A DNA stretch of 64,000 nucleotides from Sporofaciens musculi (GTDB taxonomy: Bacteria > Bacillota > Clostridia > Lachnospirales > Lachnospiraceae): contig NZ_WUQX01000001.1 in NCBI RefSeq assembly GCF_009830285.1, forward strand, positions 4,774,501-4,838,500, in the 5' to 3' direction. Each line of letters opens with the position of its first letter. Position 1 is the stretch's first letter. Positions 1 through 7,982 of this stretch are shown in pieces. The position numbers were made by a program, and so were the translations under genes. Below the pieces are notes generated by a model. That model was not told where the DNA came from and did not search any database. It saw only the letters and a list, made by a program, of their open reading frames with translations.

Positions 1-209
1 ATGGCTACATTATTGCCCCCGCTACAGCCGAACATATAAGCATCTTCCTGTTTTCCGTTTTTGAAATCCGCAACCGTTATATTCACATCCGGGTATTTCT
101 CTTTCAGACTATTAAGATAAGCCTGCGAATCCCCATTAAGGGAACTGCTCCCATTTGCCCTGTCTGCTGCATAAGTGTTCGTGTAATCCGTTACTCCTGA
201 AATTGCCAT
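1..209 (-). CDS. Partial unknown protein, N-terminus only, regulator-linked family
   Basis: This is the first 69 codons of a gene that runs off the left edge. The ATG at 209 follows a strong GGAGG at good spacing. The protein starts MAISGVTDYTNTYAADRANG, and its AYLNSLKEKYPDVNITV stretch resembles the DYLSKLQKQVPYMTLEV stretch of the protein at 32432-33178, so the two look homologous. I believe this family is catalogued as DUF6033, but I could not check. It is the last visible gene of the operon 3280 to 1 (LytTR regulator, AgrC-like kinase, 275-residue protein, this gene). No signal peptide or membrane segment is visible. Function is unknown. Confidence 0.7.
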   Translation of the reverse strand, partial: MAISGVTDYTNTYAADRANGSSSLNGDSQAYLNSLKEKYPDVNITVADFKNGKQEDAYMFGCSGGNNVA

Positions 210-326
210 AATAATCATCCTCCTTCAAAAAATCTTACCTGTGGCCCCTCTGTCATTCGGAGCCGCCCATGCCCCCTTATGGTAAGTCCGGGCATGATCT
301 TCCTTACTTCAAAATGTCCGGAATGC

Positions 327-1154
327 TTATATCTTCTGATTTCCAACCACGCTTTTGCTAAATGTGCTTATGTTTTCCTCATAGGCGGTTGCTGCCAATG
401 CGCTTACACCTGCTGTCTGGAAAGCCGCCGCATCATCGCCATTCTGTATACCCTCTGCAAGGAAAGCCTGCTGCCTCTGCCTGCTTGCCATCTGGCTTTT
501 CAGGTAATTCTCCTGTGCCGCCGCTCTCCGTGCCTGCGCCTTTTTCACCGCTTCTTTCTCCTGCTCCTCCATCAGTTCTTCCATCCTCTTATGGCGTTTC
601 TCCCACCATGATTCTTCATTGCCTGCAAAATTTGAACTGCTGCCTCCAACAGGCCCCGCATAACCATAGCATTCTTCCGGGGATGCCCCGATAACTTCAT
701 AGCAGACATTATTCGGCCCGACAGGCAGACTGCTTACGGAATACATGGAACGAATCCTGTTCAGGACATATTTTTCATACTCCGGGTCATTTTTCATCCT
801 TTCAAATGCTTCTTCTTTAATCACCAGAGAGCCAGACGAAAATGATGATCTGAACCATGAACTTACAGGCATTTTCGACATCTCATTCATAAAATACTGT
901 TTGTACTCATCTGTAGTCATTTCCTCTTTAGGTTTATCGGAAATGCTGCTGTCATATGTAAATCCAAAATAACTCGGAGGATTGGGTACTACCATGTCCC
1001 CCGCCCATGCTGATGAGCCGGATTTTTCCGCTGCATTCTTTCCTTCCGCTTTCTGCACTTCCTCCGCAAAGTTCCCTGCGCCTGCTGCCTTTTTACTGTT
1101 GTTTGTGTAGGCATATGGGTTCACCCCTACGCCGCTTACATTACTGATACTCAT
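327..1154 (-). CDS. Unknown 275-residue protein coupled to AgrC-like kinase
   Basis: The product begins MSISNVSGVGVNPYAYTNNS, has no signal peptide or membrane segment, and ends in a charged, probably coiled-coil stretch rich in Glu, Lys and Arg (about residues 185-240). A middle motif, FERMKNDPEYEKYVLNRI, matches LLEKMQNDPEKAKEYTQRL in the protein at 32432-33178, linking the two loci. Its ATG overlaps the kinase stop codon by four bases (ATGA), so translation is probably coupled. A 117-bp gap separates it from the next gene. The context suggests an output of the two-component system. Function is not known, and I see no catalytic motif. Confidence 0.75.
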   Translation of the reverse strand: MSISNVSGVGVNPYAYTNNSKKAAGAGNFAEEVQKAEGKNAAEKSGSSAWAGDMVVPNPPSYFGFTYDSSISDKPKEEMTTDEYKQYFMNEMSKMPVSSWFRSSFSSGSLVIKEEAFERMKNDPEYEKYVLNRIRSMYSVSSLPVGPNNVCYEVIGASPEECYGYAGPVGGSSSNFAGNEESWWEKRHKRMEELMEEQEKEAVKKAQARRAAAQENYLKSQMASRQRQQAFLAEGIQNGDDAAAFQTAGVSALAATAYEENISTFSKSVVGNQKI

Positions 1155-2563
1155 ACCTGTCTCCTTTCCTGTAACATCACCGTTACACTGAACTCATTTT
1201 TCTTTACCCTGATATCCACGTCCCCCATATATTTCTCCGCTTCCCTCTTTACATTGGAAAGCCCGATCCCATGCATGGAACCCTGCCTTCCGAAAGGCTC
1301 CTCTTCCTTTGTGGAGATTGGGAGGTTCGTATCCGCGTCCATGATGATCTCCCCTTCAAACGGGTTTCTGACCTCAATCAGGAAGAACTTTCTCCTCTGC
1401 CTGCTGGAAATGAAAATGTACCTGCCGCCCTGCCGCATCTTCCCGCAGGCTTCCAGGGCGTTCTGCAGCAGGTTGTTTACAATGATGCCGATGTCATAGG
1501 CATCATACCTTTCCGATTCCGGGTAGGTAAATTCTGACCGGAACCGTATGCCCTGCTTTTCCGCAGCTTTCTGCCTGTCGTTCACGATCACGTCAGTAAC
1601 GGCATTCCCTGTCTTTATGGAAAATTCAAAGGCATCCATGCTCTCATCCATTCTGGAGATGTACTGCCCCATGCCGCCGTAGTCCCCGCTTTCAAGCAGC
1701 CCCTTGATATTGGTCAGATGGTTTTTCATCTCATGCTTCATCCGGCGGATGCCGTCATAAAACTGATCCACCTCCGCCATCCGCTCCTGTATGGCATGGA
1801 CCTGCTGCTGTTCCACAAAATATCTTTCCTTTTCCTCCTGAAGCCCCATCATTTTCTGATAAGATATTATGGTCACCAGAATACCGGCATAAAATAGTGC
1901 GGCGGCCACAGGCACTATCCCTATCAGCACCGGGTACTGCTCATAAAGCTGTATGGACAGCTCCCCCGCAGTCACAATCAGAATCCGGAATAAAATATTG
2001 ACAAACAGAATGCCTGTCACGGGTGTCAGCAGCAGATAGCACAATTCCCTTATGTGCAGTCCCATCCTGCATTTCCTGAGCTGGCGTGCCACCATATACA
2101 TCAGTGCGGAAAAAAGCACAAGCTGCAGCAGTTCCACCAGACAGAAATTCAGGGCGGCATTCCGCAGTACCCGCTCTACACCTTCCTCCCCTTTCACAAG
2201 ATGCCTGCCCGTGTAAAAATTCACGCTTGCCACCGCCAGCGAGCTCAGGTTCCTGATGCAGAAGAACACCACCCCCATAAACAGTGCGGATTCCCTTTCC
2301 ATCCCTAAATACTTTGCCGTCAGCGTCAGCAGGACTATTACGGAAAACATACTGACCAGCGCTCCCATACTGACCGCCATGTTAAAAAAATAGATGATAG
2401 AATAGGATGCAAACACAGTCAGCATCTTTATGATATCTGCTGGATGCCCCCTCTTCCGCCCTGCCATATACGGACAGAAAAATGCCGTCAGACAGCAGGC
2501 ATATAGAATGACCTCAATTCCCACCACTGTATTTTGGAACAGCGTAAAACTTGCCTCACTCAA
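1151..2563 (-). CDS. AgrC-like membrane sensor histidine kinase (GHKL)
   Basis: This is a 470-residue sensor kinase. About the first 240 residues hold six or seven hydrophobic segments. A cytoplasmic part follows with the phospho-acceptor His277 in HEMKNHLTNIKG, the N-box NNLLQNALEA near 363 and the G-box HGIGLSNVKRE near 431. That layout is typical of AgrC/ComD-type (HATPase_c_5) kinases that pair with LytTR regulators. The start is a TTG eight bases after GGAGG. It lies 12 bp downstream of the response regulator. No AgrB or AgrD-like peptide gene is seen nearby, so the ligand is unknown. Confidence 0.9.
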   Translation of the reverse strand: MSEASFTLFQNTVVGIEVILYACCLTAFFCPYMAGRKRGHPADIIKMLTVFASYSIIYFFNMAVSMGALVSMFSVIVLLTLTAKYLGMERESALFMGVVFFCIRNLSSLAVASVNFYTGRHLVKGEEGVERVLRNAALNFCLVELLQLVLFSALMYMVARQLRKCRMGLHIRELCYLLLTPVTGILFVNILFRILIVTAGELSIQLYEQYPVLIGIVPVAAALFYAGILVTIISYQKMMGLQEEKERYFVEQQQVHAIQERMAEVDQFYDGIRRMKHEMKNHLTNIKGLLESGDYGGMGQYISRMDESMDAFEFSIKTGNAVTDVIVNDRQKAAEKQGIRFRSEFTYPESERYDAYDIGIIVNNLLQNALEACGKMRQGGRYIFISSRQRRKFFLIEVRNPFEGEIIMDADTNLPISTKEEEPFGRQGSMHGIGLSNVKREAEKYMGDVDIRVKKNEFSVTVMLQERRQV

Positions 2564-2575
2564 TGACAGCCCCTC

Positions 2576-3280
2576 CTATTTCATAAACCGCAGGTACGCT
2601 TTTACAAAATCCTCATACTTATATTTTGAAATCAGCAGTTTATCCCCATTTGTCAGCGTTACCTCTGTTTTGTTGTATTCATCCACATAGGACAGGTTTA
2701 CCAGATAGCCTTTGTGGACACGGCAGAACTGCCCCTGCAGTTCTTCTTCCAGATCGCTCATTTTTGCATAATACTCCAAAACCCCGTCCTTCATATGGAC
2801 GGCTATCTTATGGTTCTGGCTTTCCATGTAATAAATGTCGCCTAACGGTATTGTTTTTCCCGTATTCCCATACTGGATCATCAGCACTCTTTTACCCTGC
2901 CCGGTCTGCTGCGCCGCCCTTTGGAAAATCTCGGCAAACCGCCCTTCGTCAATGGGTTTCAGCAGGTACTGGAAAGCCCCCACGTCAAAGGCATCATACA
3001 CATATTTTTCATAGCCCGTGACAAATATGATGATGGGCTGTTTGATATCTTCCATGCCCCTGATCCGTTTTGCCATTTCCATGCCATCCAATGATGAATC
3101 CGGGTCTTTCAGCTCAACATCAAGAAACAGCAAGTCATGTTCAGCCCCCGCTAAAAGATAGTCCTCCGCCGTGGCATATTCCGTAATCTCACACTCCACT
3201 CCCTGTTTCCGAACAAGCGAGCAGATGTAGTCTCTTATATTTTTTTCATCATCACAGACCGCTATTTTGATTGCCTCCAC
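2576..3280 (-). CDS. LytTR-family response regulator
   Basis: This is a 234-residue regulator. The receiver domain carries the acidic pair in VCDDEK, the phospho-acceptor Asp54 in LLFLDVELKD and the conserved Lys in LLKPID. A LytTR DNA-binding domain follows (about 135-234), with the YYMESQNHKI and CRVHKGYLVNL blocks. It heads the operon with the AgrC-like kinase. The listed start is a GTG that overlaps the only good ribosome site; an in-frame TGA lies just upstream, so the true start is uncertain (see findings). It probably activates its own operon through direct repeats upstream, which I could not identify. Confidence 0.92.
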   Translation of the reverse strand: MEAIKIAVCDDEKNIRDYICSLVRKQGVECEITEYATAEDYLLAGAEHDLLFLDVELKDPDSSLDGMEMAKRIRGMEDIKQPIIIFVTGYEKYVYDAFDVGAFQYLLKPIDEGRFAEIFQRAAQQTGQGKRVLMIQYGNTGKTIPLGDIYYMESQNHKIAVHMKDGVLEYYAKMSDLEEELQGQFCRVHKGYLVNLSYVDEYNKTEVTLTNGDKLLISKYKYEDFVKAYLRFMK

Positions 3281-3451
3281 CTCCTTCTTTCAGCATTTGT
3301 CCCTAAAAAAGCTTTACTTCGTGTATCGGAAAAATAAGAATATTTTTAACTCCGATAGCGTGAATAGACGATTTGACAGCGTAACTGGATTGACGTTTTT
3401 TATTCTTAATATCCCCTCTATCACCCTCAATATCCACACCAAAAGGGTCGG

Positions 3452-3545
3452 ATGCCCCGCAAGGCGGCACAAACGCAAACCGCCGTGTAAGCATATTACC
3501 TCTTATTTCCCCGCTTTCCAAGTAATTTCCGTTATTAGTCCGCCC
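3452..3545. repeat. Dispersed repeat, copy A (full length)
   Basis: A roughly 95-bp sequence that recurs in part at 35016-35054 and 36758-36830. On the minus strand it contains an ATG at 3494 opening a frame that reads MLTRRFAFVPPCGA and continues to 3303. In the copy at 36758 the fifth codon of the same frame is a stop. It lies in the 355-bp gap between the response regulator and the radical SAM gene, which holds no other gene I can support. Confidence 0.6.
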
Positions 3546-3582
3546 GGTCGGCCTGCGGGAAAAAGCAGACCGCCAGAATTGG

Positions 3583-3605
3583 AAAAAGGGCCTGTGAGCC
3601 CTTTT
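3583..3605 (-). terminator. Intrinsic terminator after radical SAM gene
   Basis: On the minus strand a short GC stem (AAAAGGGC / GCCCTTTT) with a six-base loop is followed by a T run. It lies about 30 bp past the stop of the radical SAM gene and closes that transcription unit. Confidence 0.65.
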
Positions 3606-3635
3606 CCTCTTTATCTTTCGTATGCCTTGCTATTT

Positions 3636-4520
3636 TTACAGATGTCGCAGGTTCTCACGGTATCTGCGCAGCTCCCTCTCATCCACGGAGCCGATGACCT
3701 CATCCAGCCACTTGATCATTTTTTTCTTATCCTTCGGCAGGTGGCCTTCCACATTGATGCAGTTCGATGCGCCCATCGTGGCAAAATAGGTGTCAATGTC
3801 AAGTCTTTCAATCAGCGTCCTCAGTTCATACAGCTTTTCTATCTCCGTTTCCTCCGTCCAGTTTCCTGCCTGGATTTCCTGGTACAGTTCCGAAGTCGGG
3901 TAGATGGTCAGCATGGAGGAAACGATGATCTTCGGGTGGAGCCTGTTGAACACTTCCGCCGTGTTCTTTACCCCGTCCTCCATATGCCCGGAGCCGTATA
4001 TCCCGGCAAGGTAAAAGAAATTATAGTCCATGCCCACTTCATCCAGCCTGCCGCACTCTTCTATGATCTCCTTTACCCCGAACCCTTTATGCATGAAGGA
4101 CAGGGATTCCTCATCCCCCGCCTCCACGCCGATGGTAAGGCTGTTGTAGCCAAGCCCCCGCAGCTCCCGTAGCTGCTCCGTGGTCTTCGGCGTGATATCG
4201 GTGATGCGGGCAAAGCAGCCGATGGACTGCACTTTGGGATAATACTTCTTCACCAGCTCTGCCAGCATTTTCAGCTTGTCAAAACTTAATACAAAAGGGT
4301 TCGCCCCGGTGAAGAATACCCTCTTTGCGTTCCGGTAGTAGCGGCTGATCTCCTTCAAGTCCGCCTCCACCTCGGATAAAGGCGACATCCGGAACTTAAA
4401 CGGCACGTCCTCATAAAGCGTGCAGAACTTGCATTTGTGGTGTGTACAGCCCGCCGTCACCTGTACCAGTGCGCTCCCAGCCTCATAAGGCGGCCTCCAT
4501 ATCGTTCCCGTGTAATGCAT
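3636..4520 (-). CDS. B12-independent radical SAM protein, function unknown
   Basis: This 294-residue radical SAM enzyme carries the iron-sulfur ligands C25, C30 and C33 in CTHHKCKFC, so the spacing is C-x4-C-x2-C. The barrel follows, with FFTGANPF and the SAM-binding GVEAGDEESL segment. It resembles the Elp3/HemN-like 'elongator' set, but there is no partner that names a substrate. It lies 30 bp after pyrD on the same strand and ends at a terminator, so the two may be co-transcribed. The reaction is unknown. Confidence 0.85.
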   Translation of the reverse strand: MHYTGTIWRPPYEAGSALVQVTAGCTHHKCKFCTLYEDVPFKFRMSPLSEVEADLKEISRYYRNAKRVFFTGANPFVLSFDKLKMLAELVKKYYPKVQSIGCFARITDITPKTTEQLRELRGLGYNSLTIGVEAGDEESLSFMHKGFGVKEIIEECGRLDEVGMDYNFFYLAGIYGSGHMEDGVKNTAEVFNRLHPKIIVSSMLTIYPTSELYQEIQAGNWTEETEIEKLYELRTLIERLDIDTYFATMGASNCINVEGHLPKDKKKMIKWLDEVIGSVDERELRRYRENLRHL

Positions 4521-4550
4521 AAAACATCTCTCCTTCCTGTCTGTAAAAAT

Positions 4551-5441
4551 CTAACTGACGATACCCCTGATCTCCTTTAAGTCCCGGATACCGTTTTCCT
4601 CCATGTACTTTTCCAGCCCGCCGATGATCTCCGGCATGGCGCAGGGGTTCCTGAAATTTGCCGTACCGACTGCCACCGCTGCGGCTCCGGCCATGATGAA
4701 CTCCAGGGCATCCTCCGCCGACTGGATTCCTCCCATCCCGATGACCGGGATGCTTACTGCCCGGCAGGTCTGCCATACCATCCGCAGCGCAACCGGCTTT
4801 ATTGCGGGTCCGGACAGCCCGCCCGTCTTATTCGCCACGCTGAACGTCCTTTTTTTCACGTCGATCCTCATGCCCGTGATGGTATTGATCAGCGAGAGCG
4901 CATCCGCTCCCCCTGCCTCTGCCGCTTTCGCAATCTCCGTTATGTCCGTGACATTCGGCGTCAGCTTCATGGAAACGGGCTGCGCCGCTTTCCTTTTTAT
5001 CTCCTTCGTGATGTACTCCACCATGCGCGGCTCCTGCCCGAAAGCTATCCCGCCATGCTCCACGTTCGGACAGGAAATATTGATCTCCAGCATATCTATC
5101 CCCTGCACGGACAGCCGTTCCACGGCTCCCAGATAATCCGCCACGGTGCTGCCGCAGACATTGACAATGACTTTCGTGTCAAACTGTCTGAGGAAAGGGA
5201 GGTCCCTCCCGATAAAGACTTCAATCCCCGGATTCTGCAGCCCCACCGCGTTTATCATGCCGCTGGCAGTTTCCATGATCCTTGGTGTGGGATTCCCCTC
5301 CCACGGGACAAGGGACACGCCTTTTGTGACCACTGCCCCTAACCGGTCCAGGTCCACAAACCCGCTGTATTCCTGCCCGGAGCCGAATGTCCCGGACGCA
5401 GGCATCACCGGGTTCTTCAATGTGATGCCCGCTATATCCAC
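4551..5441 (-). CDS. pyrD: Dihydroorotate dehydrogenase, class 1B catalytic subunit
   Basis: This FMN enzyme oxidises dihydroorotate to orotate in pyrimidine synthesis. Family features are visible: NPVMPASGTFGSG near the start, NAVGLQNPG, the class 1 catalytic Cys124 in NISCPN, and the FMN-phosphate site GMGGIQSAEDALEFIMAGA. Class 1B enzymes normally work with PyrK, but no pyrK is adjacent. The coordinates use a GTG at 5441, yet the best ribosome site (GGAGG) is 20 bases away from it. That site sits eight bases before an ATA at 5453 which opens NTSVDIAG, where relatives usually start. The true start may therefore be ATA. Confidence 0.9.
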   Translation of the reverse strand: MDIAGITLKNPVMPASGTFGSGQEYSGFVDLDRLGAVVTKGVSLVPWEGNPTPRIMETASGMINAVGLQNPGIEVFIGRDLPFLRQFDTKVIVNVCGSTVADYLGAVERLSVQGIDMLEINISCPNVEHGGIAFGQEPRMVEYITKEIKRKAAQPVSMKLTPNVTDITEIAKAAEAGGADALSLINTITGMRIDVKKRTFSVANKTGGLSGPAIKPVALRMVWQTCRAVSIPVIGMGGIQSAEDALEFIMAGAAAVAVGTANFRNPCAMPEIIGGLEKYMEENGIRDLKEIRGIVS

Positions 5442-5479
5442 TGATGTGTTTATCCCGTCCGCCTCCTTTCTTGAATCAC

Positions 5480-5485
5480 ATTATA
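5480..5485 (-). promoter_or_regulatory. Likely pyrD promoter -10 box
   Basis: On the minus strand a perfect TATAAT lies about 30 bp upstream of the pyrD ribosome site. The matching -35 region is poor, and the palindrome at 5541-5552 lies further upstream. Confidence 0.4.
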
Positions 5486-5540
5486 ACAACTGGCAGGAAA
5501 AAGAAAAGTACTGTCTTTTTTCGTTTATAGTGTGAAAAAT

Positions 5541-5552
5541 GATACCGGTATC
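5541..5552. promoter_or_regulatory. Palindromic operator candidate between pyrD and hxlR gene
   Basis: GATACCGGTATC is a perfect 12-bp palindrome in the divergent promoter region, 15 bp upstream of the -35 of the HxlR-type gene. HxlR-family regulators bind such short inverted repeats, so autoregulation and possibly pyrD control are plausible inferences. Confidence 0.4.
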
Positions 5553-5567
5553 AAAAAACATAGTACC

Positions 5568-5596
5568 TTGAACTGAAAGGGCGGATATAGTATAAT
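5568..5596 (+). promoter_or_regulatory. Sigma-A promoter of the HxlR-type gene
   Basis: TTGAAC (5568-5573) and TATAAT (5591-5596) are separated by exactly 17 bp and lie just upstream of the ribosome site AAAGGAGGG and the ATG at 5619. Confidence 0.75.
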
Positions 5597-5618
5597 GCTG
5601 GCAAAAGGAGGGAACCAC

Positions 5619-5945
5619 ATGAGCAATATGAAAGCGCCGCTGCCCCAATGTGCGGCTATGGTCAGGGTACAGAACATCCTGAGCGGGAAATGGAAGATAA
5701 CGATATTATGGTACATTGCGGAATATGAAGTGCAGAGGTTCGGGGAACTGAGGCGGAGGCTTGGGGACATCACGCAGTCCACCCTTACCAAGCAGCTCCG
5801 CGAACTGGAACAGGACGGCTTTATCTCCCGCTATATCTATCAGGAAGTGCCTCCGAAGGTGGAGTATTCCCTGACTGACCTGGGAAAAAGTTTCATCCCT
5901 ATTTTGAGAGACATGAAAAAATGGAGCGACACGCATTTAATGTGA
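5619..5945 (+). CDS. HxlR-family winged-helix transcription regulator
   Basis: This 108-residue MarR/HxlR-like regulator shows the family pattern: an N-terminal Cys (PLPQCAAMVRVQNILSGKWK), then ILWYIAEYEVQRFGELRRRL, the recognition helix TQSTLTKQLRELEQDGFI, and the wing VPPKVEYSLTDLGKS. The ATG at 5619 is preferred over a frame opening at 5595 because GGAGG lies at good spacing before it. Cys-containing HxlR proteins often sense electrophiles or redox state. It is divergent from pyrD. Its 3' end is overlapped on the other strand by the tail of the mobile-element recombinase. Confidence 0.88.
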   Translation: MSNMKAPLPQCAAMVRVQNILSGKWKITILWYIAEYEVQRFGELRRRLGDITQSTLTKQLRELEQDGFISRYIYQEVPPKVEYSLTDLGKSFIPILRDMKKWSDTHLM

Positions 5946-7928
5946 TGCCGGGAAGTCCCTGCCTGCCCAGGGGCATAACAGTGGAAATGGGGTGAAAAAA
6001 GAAATGAAAAAAAGATTTTCTCCAAAAAAGACAGCCGCATTCTGCACGGTATCCGTGCTGCTGGCTCTGATCAGTCGGTCATTTTTTGCGGACAGTTCAA
6101 TACATACTTGTCTGTCCCTTGTCCTGCTCCTGCGTCTGCTCTCGTTTGATTTCTCCCTCTGCACCTTTTTCGCACATATCGGACAATATTTTGAGATAGC
6201 AGAGCCAGGGACATATTCAACGCCGCACACCGTACAGTGTTTAGCGGGCAACGCCGTCCACCGTTTTGTGGGTGTGATATGTAATTCACCGACAAAGCCG
6301 ATGAATTTATAGTAAATCTTGATTTCCTGCCTAACCGTCCCGTCCGCTGACTTTTCACGCTCCGAAACAAATATCTTGTCTATCAGTGCATTTACTACTG
6401 TTGCGTCCAGTTCCTTTAATCCTTGATAGTTGCGGATAAGAGAGAGGAAGTCACGGATTCCTTGCGATTTCTCATAACTTTCGTTGAGCGTTTCTGTCAC
6501 TTCCCTTAACCGTGCTTCGATTTCAAGCTGTTCTTTCTGGTATTTCCCCGACATCATCTCGAAATTCCGCTCGGTGATACGCTCCATGACCTTATCCTCA
6601 TAGAGAGAGGAAAACAGCCTGTCAAGCTCCGCAAGGCGTTTGTTCAGCTTCTTTTGTTCTTTCTCCATTGCCTTCGCTTTGCTCTGGTCTGTTTCCGTAA
6701 GCCGCTTCTCAATCGCCCTCACCGCCCGCTCGTCATTCACCGCCATATCCGCAAAACGGTTGATGTCGGCAAGCACGGCGTTGAATAAGTCCCTCGCTTC
6801 AATGGAGTGTGCGGTACACATGACGTTGCCGTATCTGGCGTAATTATTACAGGAATATTGTACGCAGTCAATGACATCTGGGCGTTTCCTCCTGTTGGCG
6901 TTCATCGCCCGCAACGCATAGCCGCAGTCTGCACATTTGATTACGCCTGCAAAGATATTCTCAAATCCCCCTGCGTTCTGTTCCCGCCTGCGGCTCGTCA
7001 TAAGCTGTTGGACGGTATCAAATTCCTCCTGCGTGACTATCCCCTCATGGGTGTCGGGTATCACTTCCCATTCTTCGGGCAGCTTAGAGGGGCGTTTCTT
7101 GCTTTTCATGTTGGCGGCAATCCGCTTATAGCCTGCAAGGTTTCCCGCATAGACAGGGCTTCTTAAAATGCCCCTCACGCTGTTCTCGCTCCAGATATAA
7201 CGGTTTTCCTCGTTATCCTCAAAGTACCGCTCATAGCCTGCCGCCCCCTGCTCCGCCGCATAAGCGGCAGGTCGTAAGACGTGCTGTTTATTGATGTGCT
7301 TGCGGATTTTGGCGATTCCGTTTCCCGCAAGTGCAAGGTCAAATATCTCTCTTACAACGTGCGCCACCTTATCATCTATCAGCAGATGGTTGTGGTCGGC
7401 AGGGTCTTTGATATACCCATAGGGTGCATATGTCCCCATGAATTTCCCCTGCTGAAACCTCGCCCGATATGCCGATTTTATCTTGACCGACACATCGGCT
7501 GAATACATTTCGTTTAGGATGTTGCGGAATGGGGTGATGTCCATCGCCGATTTATTGAGCGTGTCCACGCCGTCATTGACCGCTATATACCGCACATTAT
7601 TTTCTGGGAAAAAGACTTCCAGATACAGCCCGCAGTCAAGATAGTTCCTCCCTAACCTTGATAAATCTTTCGTAATCACGCAGTTTATCAGCCCGTTTTC
7701 AATGTCCTTAATCATGTTCTGAAAACTCGGTCTTTGGAAATTCGTACCAGAATAACCGTCGTCCACATACGTTTTTGCCAAATGCCAGCCCTGTTTTTTT
7801 ACATAATCCGTGAGGATGGATTTCTGTGTGGCAATGCTCGCACTCTCATTATCCGTCCCATCATCCTTTGACAAGCGGCAGTAAATGCCGACTAAATAGA
7901 TTTTCTTTTCTTCTTTGATTCCTGCCAT
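5937..7928 (-). CDS. Large serine recombinase (TnpX-like) of the mobile element
   Basis: This is a 663-codon site-specific recombinase. The resolvase domain has the nucleophile Ser20 in YCRLSKDDG plus SRLGRNYLDCG. A recombinase domain (APYGY, GILRSPVYAG) and a zinc ribbon (CADCGYAL with later cysteines) follow, then a long coiled coil (about 405-470) and a second CxxC zinc motif (CTVCG / CPIC). It excises and integrates the element at GA sites. The last 43 codons lie outside the element, on the antisense strand of the interrupted gene. In the circular form the frame would instead end HMM-stop three residues after the crossover. TTG, GTG or ATG alternatives near 7928 do not change the domain picture. 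Confidence 0.93.
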   Translation of the reverse strand: MAGIKEEKKIYLVGIYCRLSKDDGTDNESASIATQKSILTDYVKKQGWHLAKTYVDDGYSGTNFQRPSFQNMIKDIENGLINCVITKDLSRLGRNYLDCGLYLEVFFPENNVRYIAVNDGVDTLNKSAMDITPFRNILNEMYSADVSVKIKSAYRARFQQGKFMGTYAPYGYIKDPADHNHLLIDDKVAHVVREIFDLALAGNGIAKIRKHINKQHVLRPAAYAAEQGAAGYERYFEDNEENRYIWSENSVRGILRSPVYAGNLAGYKRIAANMKSKKRPSKLPEEWEVIPDTHEGIVTQEEFDTVQQLMTSRRREQNAGGFENIFAGVIKCADCGYALRAMNANRRKRPDVIDCVQYSCNNYARYGNVMCTAHSIEARDLFNAVLADINRFADMAVNDERAVRAIEKRLTETDQSKAKAMEKEQKKLNKRLAELDRLFSSLYEDKVMERITERNFEMMSGKYQKEQLEIEARLREVTETLNESYEKSQGIRDFLSLIRNYQGLKELDATVVNALIDKIFVSEREKSADGTVRQEIKIYYKFIGFVGELHITPTKRWTALPAKHCTVCGVEYVPGSAISKYCPICAKKVQREKSNESRRRSRTRDRQVCIELSAKNDRLIRASSTDTVQNAAVFFGENLFFISFFTPFPLLCPWAGRDFPASH
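6004..6070 (+). pseudogene. 5' fragment of metallophosphoesterase gene, split by element
   Basis: The first 22 codons (MKKRFSPKKTAAFCTVSVLL and two more) are followed directly by foreign DNA. They encode a positively charged start and the beginning of a membrane anchor. Joined at the GA dinucleotide to base 17220, the frame reads on without a break into the rest of the enzyme at 17220-18007: 67 plus 788 bases make 285 codons including the stop. A GTG at 5992 would add four residues. Confidence 0.85.
6069..6102. other. Left attachment site of the mobile element
   Basis: The GA crossover dinucleotide at 6069-6070 is followed by the subterminal motif TTTTTTGCGGACAGTTCAA, which is inverted at the other end. 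The recombinase gene reads through this site into the chromosome. Confidence 0.75.
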
Positions 7929-7982
7929 ACTGTGAAACCTCCGTCCTTGCTCTACTAAATTTCATGTTCCATTGCGTACATT

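Noticed and set aside
3303..3494. 63-codon frame MLTRRFAFVPPCGA... as a gene
   Set aside because: It lies in a dispersed repeat whose other copies interrupt or lack the frame, and no good ribosome site precedes it.
5992..6312. 106-codon plus-strand frame as an independent gene
   Set aside because: Only its first codons are real (the split phosphoesterase); the rest is antisense to the recombinase.
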